Of a stretch of 64,000 nucleotides of DNA, positions 33,150 through 44,131 are shown piece by piece. The notes beneath the pieces were generated by a model. The model searched no databases. It had not been told where the DNA came from and worked only from the letters and a program-made list of their open reading frames with translations. The translations under genes and the position numbers were made by a program. The DNA lies in NCBI GenBank assembly GCA_003439945.1, contig QVRM01005915.1, positions 646,501 to 710,500 of the forward strand. The letters are read 5' to 3'. The DNA comes from Dermanyssus gallinae (taxonomy: Eukaryota; Arthropoda; Arachnida; Mesostigmata; Dermanyssidae). Within the stretch, counting starts at the first letter, position 1. Every line of letters begins with the position of its first letter.

Positions 33150-35118
33150 GTGGCAGACAAATTATAGGAAAAGCTCCCAGAAACAAGGAACGCCTACTTC
33201 AAGAAACAGTCTAGAGCTGTCAGTAATCGGCCTGCAAAACTATGGACGTCTCTTAATGAAATCTGCGGCCAAGGTAAAAGAAATGCCGCGACACCAAAGC
33301 ATCTGCTAGTCGATGGCCAAGAGCTCGGGGAGGCCCAGGAAGTGATAGACGCACTCAACGAGTTTTTCACCCCAGTCTATGCTAAACCCCGCAGCTGGAC
33401 TTTCTTCACGGAAGACGGTGGATGACACAATTTCGGGCATGTGGAGCTCCGAGCCTCCGAGTGCATTTTCCTTTAAGTGATATCACAGCTAAGAAACTGC
33501 ACTGCGCTGCAAAGAGTGTGAAATCGTATTTATTTGAAGCCGGGGGAAGCGTGTTTGGTCGAGTACAGTTTAATTTCGATGCGTTATCAGGCCCTTTAGC
33601 TGCAATCTTCAGCAGCTCGAGGATTACCTAAACGTTACCAATTTTCCTCCAAGAACCAATTTGGTTTCAGGGAGTCGCGATCAGCGGAGTTGGCTCAATT
33701 CCATATCTGGTGGGAAATAGTCAAAGCTGCTGAGGACGAGAAAATGTGTCTCGGTGCATTCCTTGGCGTAGTTTGAATGTCTAGATCACTCTATATTATT
33801 CAAGATGCTGCGAGAAATGAGTTGCGCACCATGTCTAACCGCCTGGTTTAAATCGTACCTAGGCGCACTTATCCAGTTTGTGTCGGTGGGGGGCATAAGC
33901 TCCACCTCTAGCGTTGTTTCGATCAGGACTCCCCAGGGGTTGGTTTTTGGTCCCTTCATATTTACATTCTACATAAATTTCGTCTTACGTGACATTGAGA
34001 GAAAGATAGAGTGCCGGCGAGTGGTAAATGCGGAAGATACAACTCTGCTGTTCCGCATCTTACCTGCTTAGCTCTCAAATGGTCAGGTTAATCTTACGCA
34101 CGTGGAGACCGGTATTGAAACAATTTCATATTCTAAACGGTTCGGCCTTGTCGTAGATCCGACCAAGACAAAACTTGTCTTGTTTCAAACACTTCAGCGG
34201 GCAGCGAGGCTGAAACTGAACACGGGTGATATATCGCTCCAAGTGAGCGGTGCAGCTGTCCCCCTCAATCGACAAGCGAATTGTCTCGGCATTACGCTTC
34301 GTGAGATCATGAAATGGGATAATAACGTTCGGTCGAGCGTCAGGATCTGCTGTTCTGTCGCGGCATCGCTGGCCCGTCTGAAGAAGGCCAAGATATCTTG
34401 CCTGGTTCTGGTCTTTGTGTACAGACGCTGGAATCGTTCTCACTTACGCAATCACTATATGGGGCGCAACCTACTCGGGAACCCTGCACTCGTTACGGGT
34501 GATCCAGAACAATGCTGTGCGAGCGATTACTGGTCTGTCTCATCGGGACTACCTGTCGCCATGGTACGGCAGACTCGGACTGCTCAAACTTGATCAGCTG
34601 GTACGTTTAAGCTTAGCCGTTGCCCATAAGGTGGTTAAACGCAAACTACCTTCAGATTGCAAATTCGAGTTCCAATTGACCCCTTTCAGGTTTCAGCGAT
34701 ATAAGGGCCAACTCAGGTTTCCCAGATCCAAGTTGACCTTAACGCAGCACGCTCTAGCCTGCATGCTGCCAAATGGAGTATGGAACGAGTTATTGCAGAA
34801 CGTCCGAAATACGGAGCAGGTCGGCGTTTTTACAATACGTTTGACCATTAAACTAAACGCAGAAAACAATTGTCCTTAGTTTTTTTTTATCTGTGAATTA
34901 TTGACATGTACAGAATGAACTTACCCTGTGATATGGGCATGCAGCAAAAAAACTCTGTGTAATATAGGTTTGTGTGTTTGTGTATAATGTTGTGGTTACA
35001 CTTTACAGATGCAGGTACTACAACGATAGGTAATTTAAAATAAACTATCACTTTGACATAAATTGTGACAGATTGTCCGTAAAGGAGCATGTCAGTAAAG
35101 CAACTAATGATGATGATA
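33150..35118 (+). mobile_element. non-LTR retrotransposon (CR1/Jockey-like), 5'-truncated RT copy
   Basis: Blocks in order: LPETRNAYFKKQSRAVSNRP and KHLLVDGQELGEAQEVIDAL (33,170-33,400), the linker before the RT; NQFGFRESRSAELAQFH near 33,658; SIRTPQGLVFGPFIFTFYIN (33,920-33,980), RT motif 4; CRRVVNAEDTTLLF (34,015-34,060), the YADD box changed to NAED; GLVVDPTKTKLVLFQ (34,145); VLTYAITIWGATYSGTLHSL and ITGLSHRDYLSPWYGRLGLL, RYKGQLRFPRSKLTLTQHAL to the stop at 34,879. The final 154 residues (34,415-34,879) are open. The 3' UTR ends with an ATGATGATGATAA tail at 35,106-35,118. Loss of the catalytic aspartate pair and frameshifts make it inactive. Confidence 0.75.
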
Positions 35119-35237
35119 AGAGGTTTGACTCCGTATTTCGTAGTGAGACTTGTGTGTCAGGGATTGTGCGCGTAGTAAACATTCGATTGACTTATAGTGT
35201 TTGCTTTGATATACTGTAGTTGCGTAGTATATAAATA

Positions 35238-36508
35238 CAGGTAGTTCAAAAGGTTCTTAAAATTAGCTTTTCAGAATTCGAATTTACCGCTATTAGAAAC
35301 GGCAACTTTTCGACTGCTAGCAGTCAAAATATTATGGTAATTGGCCGTTGCGATTTTGTTTGATCGCTTTTCCCGTGCAACGTATCGGCATGATTTTGAA
35401 ACATTAAGAAAAAATAGTTTCGAGTGGTTATCAAGCATTTTTATTTCAAAGGTTGGAATGCGACCCAAGTGAAAACTGAGTTAGACGAGGTGTACGGTAA
35501 CTCTGCGCCATGTTTTGCCACTGTTTCCAACTGGATTAATGAGTTAAAAAGAGGTCGCAGGAGCACCGAGGATGAACTACGTTCAGGACGCCCAAAAACG
35601 GCAACTGAGGAAAACGTGGAAAAAATGCGGAAAATCAATGCCGCAGATAAGCGAATGAACAATAGGGAGATAGCGGAGGCCTTGGGGATCAGTTTGGGTA
35701 GTGTGCATTTCATCCTGCACGAGAACTTATAGATAAAAAAGCTCAGAGCAAAATGAGTGCCGCATTTGCTCAACCAAGGCCAAAAAAAACGCGCGTGTTT
35801 CCGCTTCACAGCGAAATTTGGCCAAGATGTCGAAAAATCCGTCGGATTTTTGGCGCAGATTCGTGACCGTCGATGAAAGCTGGGTCCATCACTACACTCC
35901 TGAGACCCAAGAAGCATCTCACCAATGGTGTGCACCTGGTGAAGGACTTCCGAAGAGGGTGCGGACAACGGCATCGGCCGAAAGATGATTGCTACGGTTT
36001 CTTGGGACCAACGTGGAATAATTCTGGTCGACTACCTTGAGAGCGGTAAAACGGTCACTGGAGAATATTATGCAAGACTGTTGGACTTCCTGAAGCAAGA
36101 ACTCATCGTGAAACTGCCTGCTTTGCAGAAGAAGGTTGTCCTGTTTCACCAGGACAATGTTTCTGCACACAAGTCGCGGCAAGCATCAGCAAAACTGGCC
36201 CAACTGAAGTTTGAACTTTTTAAACAACCTTCCTATTCTCCAGACCTGGCACCCTCTGATTATTTCCTCTTCGGACATTTGAAGAATAGTCTCGGTGGAA
36301 AGCGTTTTTCCAGCAATGAAGAGGTTAAGGCTGCTGTCAATGCCTATTTTCAGTATAAAGACGCGGAATTTTACTTAAGAGGTATAAATGCTCTGAAATC
36401 TCTGTGGGAAAAGTGTACTGAGCTTCTCGGGGAGTATATCAAATAAGAAAACATTTAAAACAAGATTTGGAAAATTCTTGGTTTTCATTTTAGAACTTGT
36501 TGAACTAC

Positions 36509-36511
<3 letters not shown>
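35238..36511 (+). mobile_element. mariner element (DD34D), degraded but with both ends
   Basis: Inverted termini CAGGTAGTTCAAAAGGTTCT at 35,238 and, reverse-complemented, CAGGTAGTTCAACAAGTTCT at 36,511 are flanked by TA on both sides (35,236-35,237 and 36,512-36,513). Length 1,274 bp is standard for mariner. It lies between LINE sequence and the foldback element, which begins after a shared (TA)n tract. Confidence 0.9.
35404..36446 (+). pseudogene. mariner transposase pseudogene, irritans-like
   Basis: The probable start codon is lost (ATT for ATG near 35,404) and an in-frame TAG follows; from GTG 35,424 the frame is open: VIKHFYFKGWNATQVKTELD, the first HTH, then GRRSTEDELRSGRPKTATEE (the linker) and GISLGSVHFILHENL, the second HTH, stopping at 35,730. 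After frameshifts, VTVDESWVHHYTPETQEA holds catalytic Asp 1. From 35,985 to the stop at 36,446 the frame is open again with VVLFHQDNVSAHKS (Asp 2) and SYSPDLAPSDYFLFGHL (Asp 3), 34 residues apart. TVDESWVHHYTPE resembles the irritans group. Two stops and at least one shift disable it. Confidence 0.85.

Positions 36512-36545
<34 letters not shown>
36512..36545. repeat. (TA)17 shared between two element ends
   Basis: The TA run is bounded on the left by the mariner terminus CCTG and on the right by the foldback terminus CAAGG, so two TA-inserting elements face each other across it. Confidence 0.9.
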
Positions 36546-36547
<2 letters not shown>

Positions 36548-37630
36548 AGGTGTTGCAGACATTTTTCATATTAGATATAGGGAATTGTAGAGCTCGTTAA
36601 AGCAAATTTTTTTTCTAATGGAACATGGTCTCTGAGAAGTCTTGTTTCGGAGTGAGAGTGAAATTACGACAATTTGTGACACTAGTGTTTTTGCCCGACA
36701 TAGGAGCATAAAATGTGCTGTTGCGAGACAACCAGTCCTCCTATACAAAAACTAAGCACACCGTCGTGTTCCTGAGAAAATCTCTCTGCTCCATCTGAAG
36801 AATATACAAGGCCGGTCAAAAGACGCGACATGGTCGCTTAGAAGAGAATTCGCCAAAAATGAAGTTTTTTATTAGCGTTTACGCCAAATACTTCAAAATC
36901 ATAACCCTACAACCACTCACAGCGCTCAAAACGGACATACTCAGCAAATGCGCATTTCATGACAATCATTTTGGTACCAAACTTATGGCAATGCGAGCTG
37001 TGGTTGTGGAGTGATGACGATTTTTCGGCAAACATGTCGAGATTAAGTGCATGAAAAATGGCGCGCTGCGGCTGTCGCGCGACACGTCGGCGGTAGTGAA
37101 CGTCGCCACACAGTCATTTTACATGCACTTAACCTGGACAAGCCCTCCGAAAAATCGTAATTACTTCGCAACCGCAGCTCGCATTGACATAGATTTGGTG
37201 CCAAAATGATCTTCAAATCTTGAAATGCGCATTGGCTGAATATGTTAGCTTTGAACACGTGGGTGGTCGTAGGGTTATAATTTTGATGTATTGGGCGTAA
37301 AAGCTAATAAAGAACTTCATTTTTGACGAATTATCTTCTAAACGACCGTGTCGCATCTTCTGACCGGGCTTGTATATTCTTCGAAAGAAGCAGAATTTTC
37401 TCACGAACACGACAGTGTGTTTAGTTTCTGTATAGGAGAACTGGTTGTCTCGCAACAGCACATTTTATGCTTCTATGTCGGGCAAAAACACTCGTATCAC
37501 AAATTTTCGTCATTTCACTCTCACTCCGAAACAAGACTTCTCTGAGACCATGTTCCATTGGAAAAATTATTTGCTTTAACGAGCTCTACAATTCCCAATA
37601 TCTATTATGAAGAGTTTCTGCAACACCCTG
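36546..37630. mobile_element. 1,085-bp foldback element with about 515-bp inverted arms
   Basis: The left arm (36,546-about 37,062) and right arm (about 37,113-37,630) are reverse complements over essentially their full length with scattered differences and a few small gaps. Outer tips are CAAGGTGTTGCAGA and its partner TCTGCAACACCCTG; both are flanked by TA (36,544-36,545; 37,631-37,632). The ~50-bp centre is G/C-rich (GGCTGTCGCGCGACACGTCG) and contains its own palindrome. There is no transposase and open frames in it are just arm sequence. Tips and TA target point to mobilisation by a mariner-type transposase. A transcript would fold into a hairpin of about 500 bp. Confidence 0.85.
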
Positions 37631-37654
37631 TATATAGCGATTGTGTTTTGTAGA

Positions 37655-37685
<31 letters not shown>

Positions 37686-37687
37686 TA

Positions 37688-38136
37688 TGTCAGGTAGACG
37701 ATTAGAATAATAGTATACATATATTTGCATGATTGGGAAACATATGACTAAGACTTCTCGGCTCTAATAGAGTTTACCAAACTTCTGCCTAAAAAATAAA
37801 TATAATGGCCTGACTGGGAAACAGATGACTATGATTGGTGATGTTACTGAGAAGGGGAAGAGCTGAGATGTACATGTCATGACTGGCATCCGTCAGCTCC
37901 CTCTAGTGGTCGCTGACGAAGGTACAGCAGCTGCACCAGCAGTAGTGGTTGACGAGAGAATAGTCGGCAGAGAGACCGTAAAGGAGGAGGCAGAGTGAAC
38001 TACGTACCGCATGTAGGGCGGGTGAATCCGACGATGTGTTAGAGAGAAGCCTTAAGACGCCCGGTAAATCGACAATTGAAAAAATTAGTAACGCAACCTG
38101 ATGTCTTCCTTCGACTCTAGTAACGCCCGCTTTACA
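37688..38136 (+). repeat. 5' LTR of the gag-only element
   Basis: TG...CA ended repeat of 449 bp. It aligns to the 3' LTR (259 bp) over the start (GTCAGGTAGACGA), middle (TCCCTCTAGTGGTCGCTGACG) and end (GTAACGCCCGCTTTACA). It has two extra blocks relative to the 3' LTR, near 37,748-37,835 and 37,965-38,090, so the LTRs differ by large insertions or deletions as well as substitutions. Confidence 0.8.
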
Positions 38137-38348
38137 GTCAGAAGTGGGGTCAGCAAGGTCGTTTCTCAGGCTGTGTGAAACCTTGTCGGTTTGGTGGAGT
38201 TACGAAGTGTGTGAACTGGCGTGGGAGGCCGAACGTGCTGACTCATTCGGTGTGTTGCTGGTTGCTGTTGTAGTTCGTGTCTGTGGTCGAATTTTTTGGG
38301 CCGTTTGCGTGGTGACATTTGTGTCGTCGTGTAGGGTGAACTTGGTGG

Positions 38349-38978
38349 TTGCAGAAGGTGGTTCCAAGTGGCGGCAATCAGTTTGGCGCAGCCCGACAAT
38401 GGCATCTAAATCACGGCGTCGACGTTACAACATATGCCGAGTTCAGAGGGAAGTTTGTTCTTGCGGATGTGAATCAAAACAATGATAGCATTCTTCTTCA
38501 AATGTTGCACGAATGTGTACAGTTGAGAGGAGAACCTGTGGATGCATATGCTTTACGGAAGCTCGGATTGAAACAAGATGTTATAAAATATAAAATTTTT
38601 CGGGGTCTCCGACCTAAATTTGGTTTCTTGGTCCCGGAGATGTCGGGAAGATGTCATGATAATGTTTCGTACCTATTGCGTGATATCGAATATGCAACAA
38701 AGCTGCACTCAGGTGTTGTCCAGAAAGCACGGGAGCAGCAAGCCTGGATAGAAGCCGCAGGTCGTTGGTTAGGCCGACAAACCGTTCGGTATTTTGCTTC
38801 GGGTGTAACCAGACAGGCCATGTTAGGGCTTATTCCGAGACGGATAGCTGCTAGATCAGCGGCGCAACCGCGACCGTTCTATGCCTTGATTGCTAGTGAT
38901 GGTGGCAGGCGGCAGCAAAGTACATAGCAGATGAGGAACAGCTCCCAACGATATGGTGGTGGCAGTAAAAGCAACAAC
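38349..38978 (+). pseudogene. gag, capsid part, of the LTR element
   Basis: The frame from 38,349 reads HLNHGVDVTTYAEFRGKFVL, LLQMLHECVQLRGEPVDAYA, YKIFRGLRPKFGFLVPEM, YLLRDIEYATKL, with the W/Y-x-EF...F, Q-x-RGE-x-V-x-x-Y and GLRP pattern of Ty3/gypsy-type retrotransposon capsid. A TAG at 38,925-38,927 stops it, but the same frame goes on with NSSQRYGGGSKSNN to the LINE insertion point and resumes at 43,541 with GGASDNGSSSG. Start codon not certain; 38,349 is the first in-frame ATG. Structural protein only, forming particles in the cytoplasm in related elements. Confidence 0.7.
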
Positions 38979-38989
38979 TTGCCAGCACC

Positions 38990-39340
38990 TTTGCTCTCGT
39001 CAGCACCCCACAGTCATCGCCATCATTAACTTTATCATTGCCAGCTTCATCTTCACTATCATCGCCATCAGTGTCATCGACGTCCTTACCACCATCCTAA
39101 TCGTCATCTTCATTTGTGTGCCCTACTTTTTCCATCTGTTACCACTTTCAGCGACATCATCATTAGAACACCTTCATCATCATCATCATCGTCTTTGTGT
39201 TTTACCTTCTCCATCAGTTAACACCTTTAGCGTACACCTCCATCATCAGTATCACCCTTCACCTCAATTAACCATCACCCACAGTCATCATAATCGCTAC
39301 CACCATCACCACCACCAGCCATCACTAAGTTTATGATTGA
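38990..39340 (+). repeat. CAT/ATC-rich low-complexity stretch in LINE 5' region
   Basis: Imperfect CAT, ATC and CAC triplets run for about 350 bp, ending in CACCATCACCACCACCAGCC. An apparent 127-codon open frame (38,953-39,336) rich in H, I and S is a consequence of the triplet composition. The other copy of this LINE lacks a matching block in its 5' region. Confidence 0.75.
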
Positions 39341-39586
39341 CATCGCTGCAGCTTCTATCTTCGGTACGTCATCATTATCGAACGCTATACTCAGCGTTAT
39401 AATACCGAACACCATACTCAGCGCGGCCTGCGTTCGCCTGTAGTCAAACAATATCTTGTTTGTAAACAGGCGCGGCGCAGCAGCTGGTCATGCCCGTGAA
39501 ACGAACGAACGCCACCGAGACGGCAAGGAGGGACCCGCCGATGATGGTTTTCAAACAGTGACGCGCACCAATCGATTGCGTGAGTC

Positions 39587-40865
39587 AAAGGTAGTTACTC
39601 GCCAAACAGGTGGCTGTAATATTTACAGCTGATGATAACGCTTTGGAGACGCGTTTCGATGACATATGTCACTGCATTGCGCAACACACCAAAGACAAAG
39701 TTGAAGAACCTCGATTTACTAGAAGTGGGGAACTCGTTATTGCAGTGGAAGTGACAGAGGTACTTTGATATCGCTGCAAGAGTTAGCGGGAGTTAAGGTA
39801 TCTGCGAGAATAAGCGGACCTTGCTCCTCAGTAAAAGGCAATATTTCTGCTGTGCACCCTTTAATATCCAAAGCAGCCATATTAGCTTCTCTCACATCGT
39901 ATACAGTCTCCGAAGCAGTCCGAATGAAAACAAAGAATCTAAGCACCAATGTTGTAACGGCAACGGAACATGTTGTTCTGACCTTTGTGGGAAACAACTT
40001 TCCAGCAGAGGTCCGCCTGGGACTTAAACAACACGGGGTCATGATGTACCGCGAGCCAATGCAATGCTTTAGATGCTTTAGCATGGATCATTTAGTCACC
40101 AGTTGCAAGATGACAAAGCCGAGATGTCGGAGGTGCGGGTCACAAGAGCATTTAAGAAAAGACTGTAAGACGGATGCCCGCTGCTGCCTGTGCAATGGTT
40201 GCCACGAAGCTACCTGGGGGTCCAGCCTACATAGGTTGCGCCGCATGGACATACTAAAGAATATGTCGTTAAACATAATACAAAAGCAAACGCAAGCCCC
40301 GAGTATTCCACTCTGCGCTCCAGTGTCCTACGTACACGCGTCGGGTAACTTATCCAAACGAAGTTGGTCTTCTGTAGTAAAGAACGGCATTAAAATAAGC
40401 AACGACCCCGCAGAGAGCAGGATGCTTGGAAATCAACCTGCGCCGGCTAAAAAAAGAGCATCAGTGGCAACAAAAAGTGATGGCCTTATCCAATCTATCA
40501 TGAATAAGATTATCCCTTGGGTCGTAGAAACAATACAAGCGGCAATCACCAGTGCCATTGGTAAAATAATGCCATCTCTATTTTCGCAGGCGTTGGGATC
40601 AGCGAGCTTCCTCAAAACAAAGAAGCACCCTAAAAATATCGAGTTCGGAAATGCACTCCGGCTTTCAATTGAAGCGTCCCTACGAGAAGCGCTTCATGTC
40701 TCCACGAATGAGGTGACTCTAGATACTGACGGAAAAAGAAGAGTAAAGGGCACTCGTGACCAACACACGCACGTGCAGGTAGTGCCATGGCGAAAGACCT
40801 TTCAAGACCCGGCCAGAAACAGCAACATCAAATTACCTTCTTTCAATGGAATTGCGAAAATATAA
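39587..40865 (+). pseudogene. LINE ORF1, gag-like protein with three zinc knuckles
   Basis: Frame 1 (39,616-39,767) reads VIFTADDNALETRFDDICHC and EEPRFTRSGELVIAVEV and ends at a stop; a shifted frame continues from 39,765 for 366 codons. Zinc region: CFRCFSMDHLVTSC, CRRCGSQEHLRKDC and CCLCNGCHEATWGS, the first two of CCHC type, the third degenerate. Then NLSKRSWSSVVKNGIKIS, and a C-terminal part to the stop at 40,865. The minus-strand copy (55,849-56,870) gives the same order, so this is a real RNA-binding ORF1. One or two frameshifts near 39,610 and 39,767 disable it. It overlaps the start of ORF2. Confidence 0.8.
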
Positions 40866-43440
40866 AATCAACCAATATGACGTGCTGGTCCTCACTGAGA
40901 CCTGGGCCACGGAACCAACTGTAGTTTCTGGTAGGTATCTGATAGAATGTCTTGGACAACGGAGTGAAGGCCTTGAAAGAGCAAACGGTGGAGTAGCTGT
41001 ACTATATAACAGTAAGCTCAGTGGAATAGAAGTACTATACACAGAGGACAAATGCGCTGTACTTGCAGGAAGTTCCATAAATACTATTGCAATTTATTCT
41101 AGTCCATCGGAAGCAATTCCCGACCTGTTGGAAAAGCTAGTGTATTGCGTGGATAATGTCGGCCTTAGCAAAACAACAGTGCTTTGCGGGGATCTTAGCT
41201 GTCCTCTCGACAAACCGGACAACGTTAGAACAGATGCACTTATCAGCACGTTAGCGTCCCGTTATATGTGGGTGGTTTCCACAGCCGAGGAACCGACCTA
41301 TGTAGCTCCACAAGGGAGGTCTACGACAGGTATATTCGATAGCATCAGATACAAGGGTCCGCAGTTAAACACTCTGGCCTTTGGTTCCAGACGACACCTT
41401 CCTGTTGCAATGTCGCTCACGGTACATTATCAGGCAGCAGGCCAAAGGCGGCAACGGTTAAACGCTGCCATTGACTCAACTCGCTTACTGGAGCTCTTGC
41501 CAGATGTTCTCGAACTTTTGAATGTCGAAGTATATGCATCACAAGTTCAAAATGTTATACTGCACAGCGTGCGTCGCCAGCTGAGTAAGCCTCGAAAAAC
41601 CTGTTGGTATACTCAAGAATGCCGAAGCTCTAAAACACTGTATGATTCAGACGTATATCCTGGCAAAAAGTCACCCGAAAATGATCTCCCTGTATACAAA
41701 CGCCAGTCGGATTTATAAAAAGGCAGTGCGTAGAGCTAAACTGAAGCACGAGATAGAAGCACAAAACAAGCTTCTCAGCTTCATCTACATAAATGGCTAC
41801 GCTCCGACATGCGCCCAACAGCCTGTCCAGTATCACCTGAAAGGCTGCATAGTTATTTTCGACAGATGTTTGCCAGCTAATCCAAGATTCTCAGTTGCAT
41901 CCCGATATACGTCTCCGTTTGGGGCCAAAGGACAACCAAAGCTCGACAGGAGCTGGTTCGCCGAGCTGGTATCTCGGAGGTTGTGGATGTTCAGAATGAA
42001 CATCTGCAACAGGCGATTGTTCTGGCTCCTTTTCGTGCTTCTCTCTTCAACGAACTCACGAAGGCGTCGTACTTACCTGAAGAATGGAAAGTCAGCCTTC
42101 TAAGTGCGATACCGATGGGAAAAGGGGATTGCTTGACACCTTCGTCGTACCGTGGCATAGCAAAGAAAAGCGTCAATTATAACGTACTGTCAGCATTGGT
42201 AGCGCGTCGACTAGAAGATTTGTTGGGAAAGCACCGAATGCTTGCTAGAGAAGCACCACGGCTTTAGGCAAGAGAGGTCGACGATAACGGCTTGCGCTGT
42301 TCTTCTCAATAGCATTCAAATTTCCCTCCGAGTTGAACGTAACTTTCTCTTTGCTGTTTTCGTAGGCTTTAAAGCGGCCTTTGATACGGCGTCACGAACA
42401 ATAATCCTAGAAAAATTAGCGCCATGTGGTGTTCCAGCGGTAATACTAAAGTTATTACAAGGTATACTGCAGGAGAGGTCTGTAATCATCGAGGACGGCG
42501 TAACTGAACACACCCCAATTAATCAGACAGAATAATCTCAATATTCGTGAGCGATCTGCCGGACAAAATCCAGCGTCGACACCCGCAAGTTAGTACACTC
42601 CTGTACGTTGATGACCGTACTTGTCTGAGACTTGTCCCCTACTCCCGGAGTCGGTTCCACCTGCACCAATCGCTTGCTTCACTGCAAACGTTTGTTGACC
42701 TAAATGATCTAGTGTTAAACGTAGCAAAAACTAAAGCAATGAAGTTTCGCCGCGGAGGTAGACTCACAGAAAAAGATGAATTACGCTTGAGCTCAGCACC
42801 AATAGATTTTGTTGAGCATTTTTCATATCTTAGAGTAATCTTTTAACCGCAGTGTTTACATTTTACTAAACATATCGAGGTACGAGCTCGGGCATTCTAT
42901 CGTTTCATAATATCCCAGAGCCTCATCGGTTGTCGCTGGATGTCGCTCTCAATCTTTTTAGTTTCAAGATTGCGCCGACCGCTGCTGAAGGGATACAGGT
43001 TATATGGCCCCACCTATCAAAAGCGAATCTGGAAGTTCTTGACAAAATTAAGGCTAAAAAGAGTGCTAGTAGTCCACCGCACTAGCCGCAACCGACTTTC
43101 TATCTGTTGGCCTCGACACCACTCTTTGTGGAGGATCTCAGAGCAACTTATGCTTTACCGAGAACGGAAGCCTTTGAGAATTATCTTGCCGAATGGGAGT
43201 ATAAATTTGCGTATGTGGATTGGCGTTTTTATGAGACTAGAGCGATGACTACAAACTACTGGAAGAGCCCATGTTGTATTATAGAAACAGATACTTCGTT
43301 ACTGGGTTTGCAATACATGGATTTCATATGAAGATATGTATACGAAATGGGTGGCATGAGATGTCAACCGAGTGTGAATGAGACCTATGCGGAAAATCAT
43401 GTGAATTGTATCATCCATCTCCAACAGTGTACAAAAGCAA
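40840..43440 (+). pseudogene. LINE ORF2, endonuclease-reverse transcriptase, degraded
   Basis: Order: FFQWNCEN (EN start, 40,842), deletion, then VLVLTETWATEPTVVSGRYL, VLCGDLSCPLD (GDxN changed to GDLS), and RRHLPVAMSL. The RT: RGIAKKSVNYNVLSAL (42,150), HGFRQERSTITACAVLLNS, FVGFKAAFDTASRTIIL, then LLYVDDRTCL (catalytic YxDD as YVDD) and NVAKTKAMKFRRGGRLTEKD. Tail: PLFVEDLRATYALPRTEAFE, YETRAMTTNYWKS and, after shifts, FAIHGFHMKICIRNGWHEMS with the CxLCGxxCELYH zinc motif ending near 43,430. At least four frameshifts or stops; RT motif 4 is partly deleted (42,530). Confidence 0.75.
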
Positions 43441-43540
43441 TATCGCTGACGAAAGTTATTTAGGAGAGCTGTACCACATATGTGCATAAACCAAATATTG
43501 GTTAGTAAACTATACATTCAAAAAATTTCAAAGTAACAAC

Positions 43541-43771
43541 GGTGGTGCCAGCGACAACGGCAGCAGCAGCGGAGAAGCGCAAGCAGGAAGCAGGAGAACA
43601 TCGCGCATTGTCTGTCTTCGGTGTAGGGAAACAGGCCACATTAGTCGAGATTGTTGGCGGCCCCGATTGCAGCTGGCGGCGAATGATTTAGAGTCGGAAA
43701 TTGAAGCGCTTCACGACGAGCGAACGAACTTAACGAGAAAAATTAAGAGTCGGCAAACAGGTGTTGGTTAA
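43541..43771 (+). pseudogene. gag, nucleocapsid part, of the LTR element
   Basis: Directly after the LINE the interrupted gag resumes: GGASDNGSSSGEAQAGSRR, then the zinc knuckle CLRCRETGHISRDC (CX2CX4HX4C), then LQLAANDLESEIEALHDERT and KIKSRQTGVG to the TAA at 43,769-43,771. The helix-like acidic tail follows the knuckle and the ORF ends without any protease or RT, so the absence of pol is a property of the element itself, not of the LINE insertion. Confidence 0.75.
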
Positions 43772-43872
43772 ATTCATTGAAGTCAAATGGTTATTCCATT
43801 GATTGGTTGATGTGAATGTTTTATTTATTTTACGGATCGATGAGGACATCGATAGGTAATCGATGACCAAAC

Positions 43873-44131
43873 TGTCAGGTAGACGAGTAGAATAATAGTA
43901 TAAATATAATTGCATGATTGGCAAGCATATGACTGTGATTGTTGATGTTACTGAGGAGAGGAAGAGCAGCTTATAGCTGAGATGTACAGGTCATGACTGA
44001 CATCTGTCAGCTTCCTCTAGTGGTCGCTGACGGAGGCACAGCAGCTGCACCAGCACCAGTAGTTAACGAGAGAATAAACCAACTGACACAACCGGATGTC
44101 TTCCTTTGACCCTAGTAACGTCCGCTTTACA
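43873..44131 (+). repeat. 3' LTR of the gag-only element
   Basis: 259-bp repeat starting TGTCAGGTAGACGAG and ending CCGCTTTACA. Immediately after it is TATATAGAGCGATTGTCTTTTGTAGAA, which closely matches the sequence just upstream of the 5' LTR (37,631-37,656, TATATAGCGATTGTGTTTTG...). These outer matches extend beyond the LTR ends and are longer than a normal target duplication. Confidence 0.75.

Larger units (their letters stand above)
38979..43529 (+). mobile_element. LINE inserted in the LTR element's gag
   Basis: The insertion is bounded by an imperfect target duplication: AAAAGCAACAAC at 38,967-38,978 and CAAAGTAACAAC at 43,529-43,540, both reading S-N-N in the interrupted gag frame. 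It contains a 5' region with CAT-rich sequence, ORF1 (39,587-40,865) and ORF2 (40,840-43,440), and a 3' end (ATAAACCAAATATTGGTTAG) that matches the 3' end of the minus-strand copy at 51,532-57,661. The two copies are clearly the same family but diverged, and this one is the more damaged in ORF2. Confidence 0.8.
37688..44131 (+). mobile_element. gag-only LTR retrotransposon, split by a LINE
   Basis: Two direct LTRs (37,688-38,136 and 43,873-44,131) beginning TGTCAGGTAGACGA and ending CCGCTTTACA enclose a gag with capsid-like and zinc-knuckle parts and no protease, RT, RNase H or integrase. Removing the LINE at 38,979-43,529 leaves an internal region of roughly 1.2 kb. A possible primer-binding site (TGGGGTCAGCAAGG, 38,145) starts a few bases after the 5' LTR; no polypurine tract is evident before the 3' LTR. 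TA-rich flanks hide any target duplication. The element must have depended on enzymes from another element. Confidence 0.75.

Noticed and set aside
37043..37461. Overlapping minus-strand open frames of 71 and 82 codons
   Set aside because: They lie in the arms of the foldback element and reflect arm sequence read in both directions; no family resemblance.
38953..39336. 127-codon open frame rich in His and Ile with apparent membrane segment
   Set aside because: It is a by-product of CAT/ATC triplet low-complexity sequence and crosses the LINE insertion boundary at 38,979.
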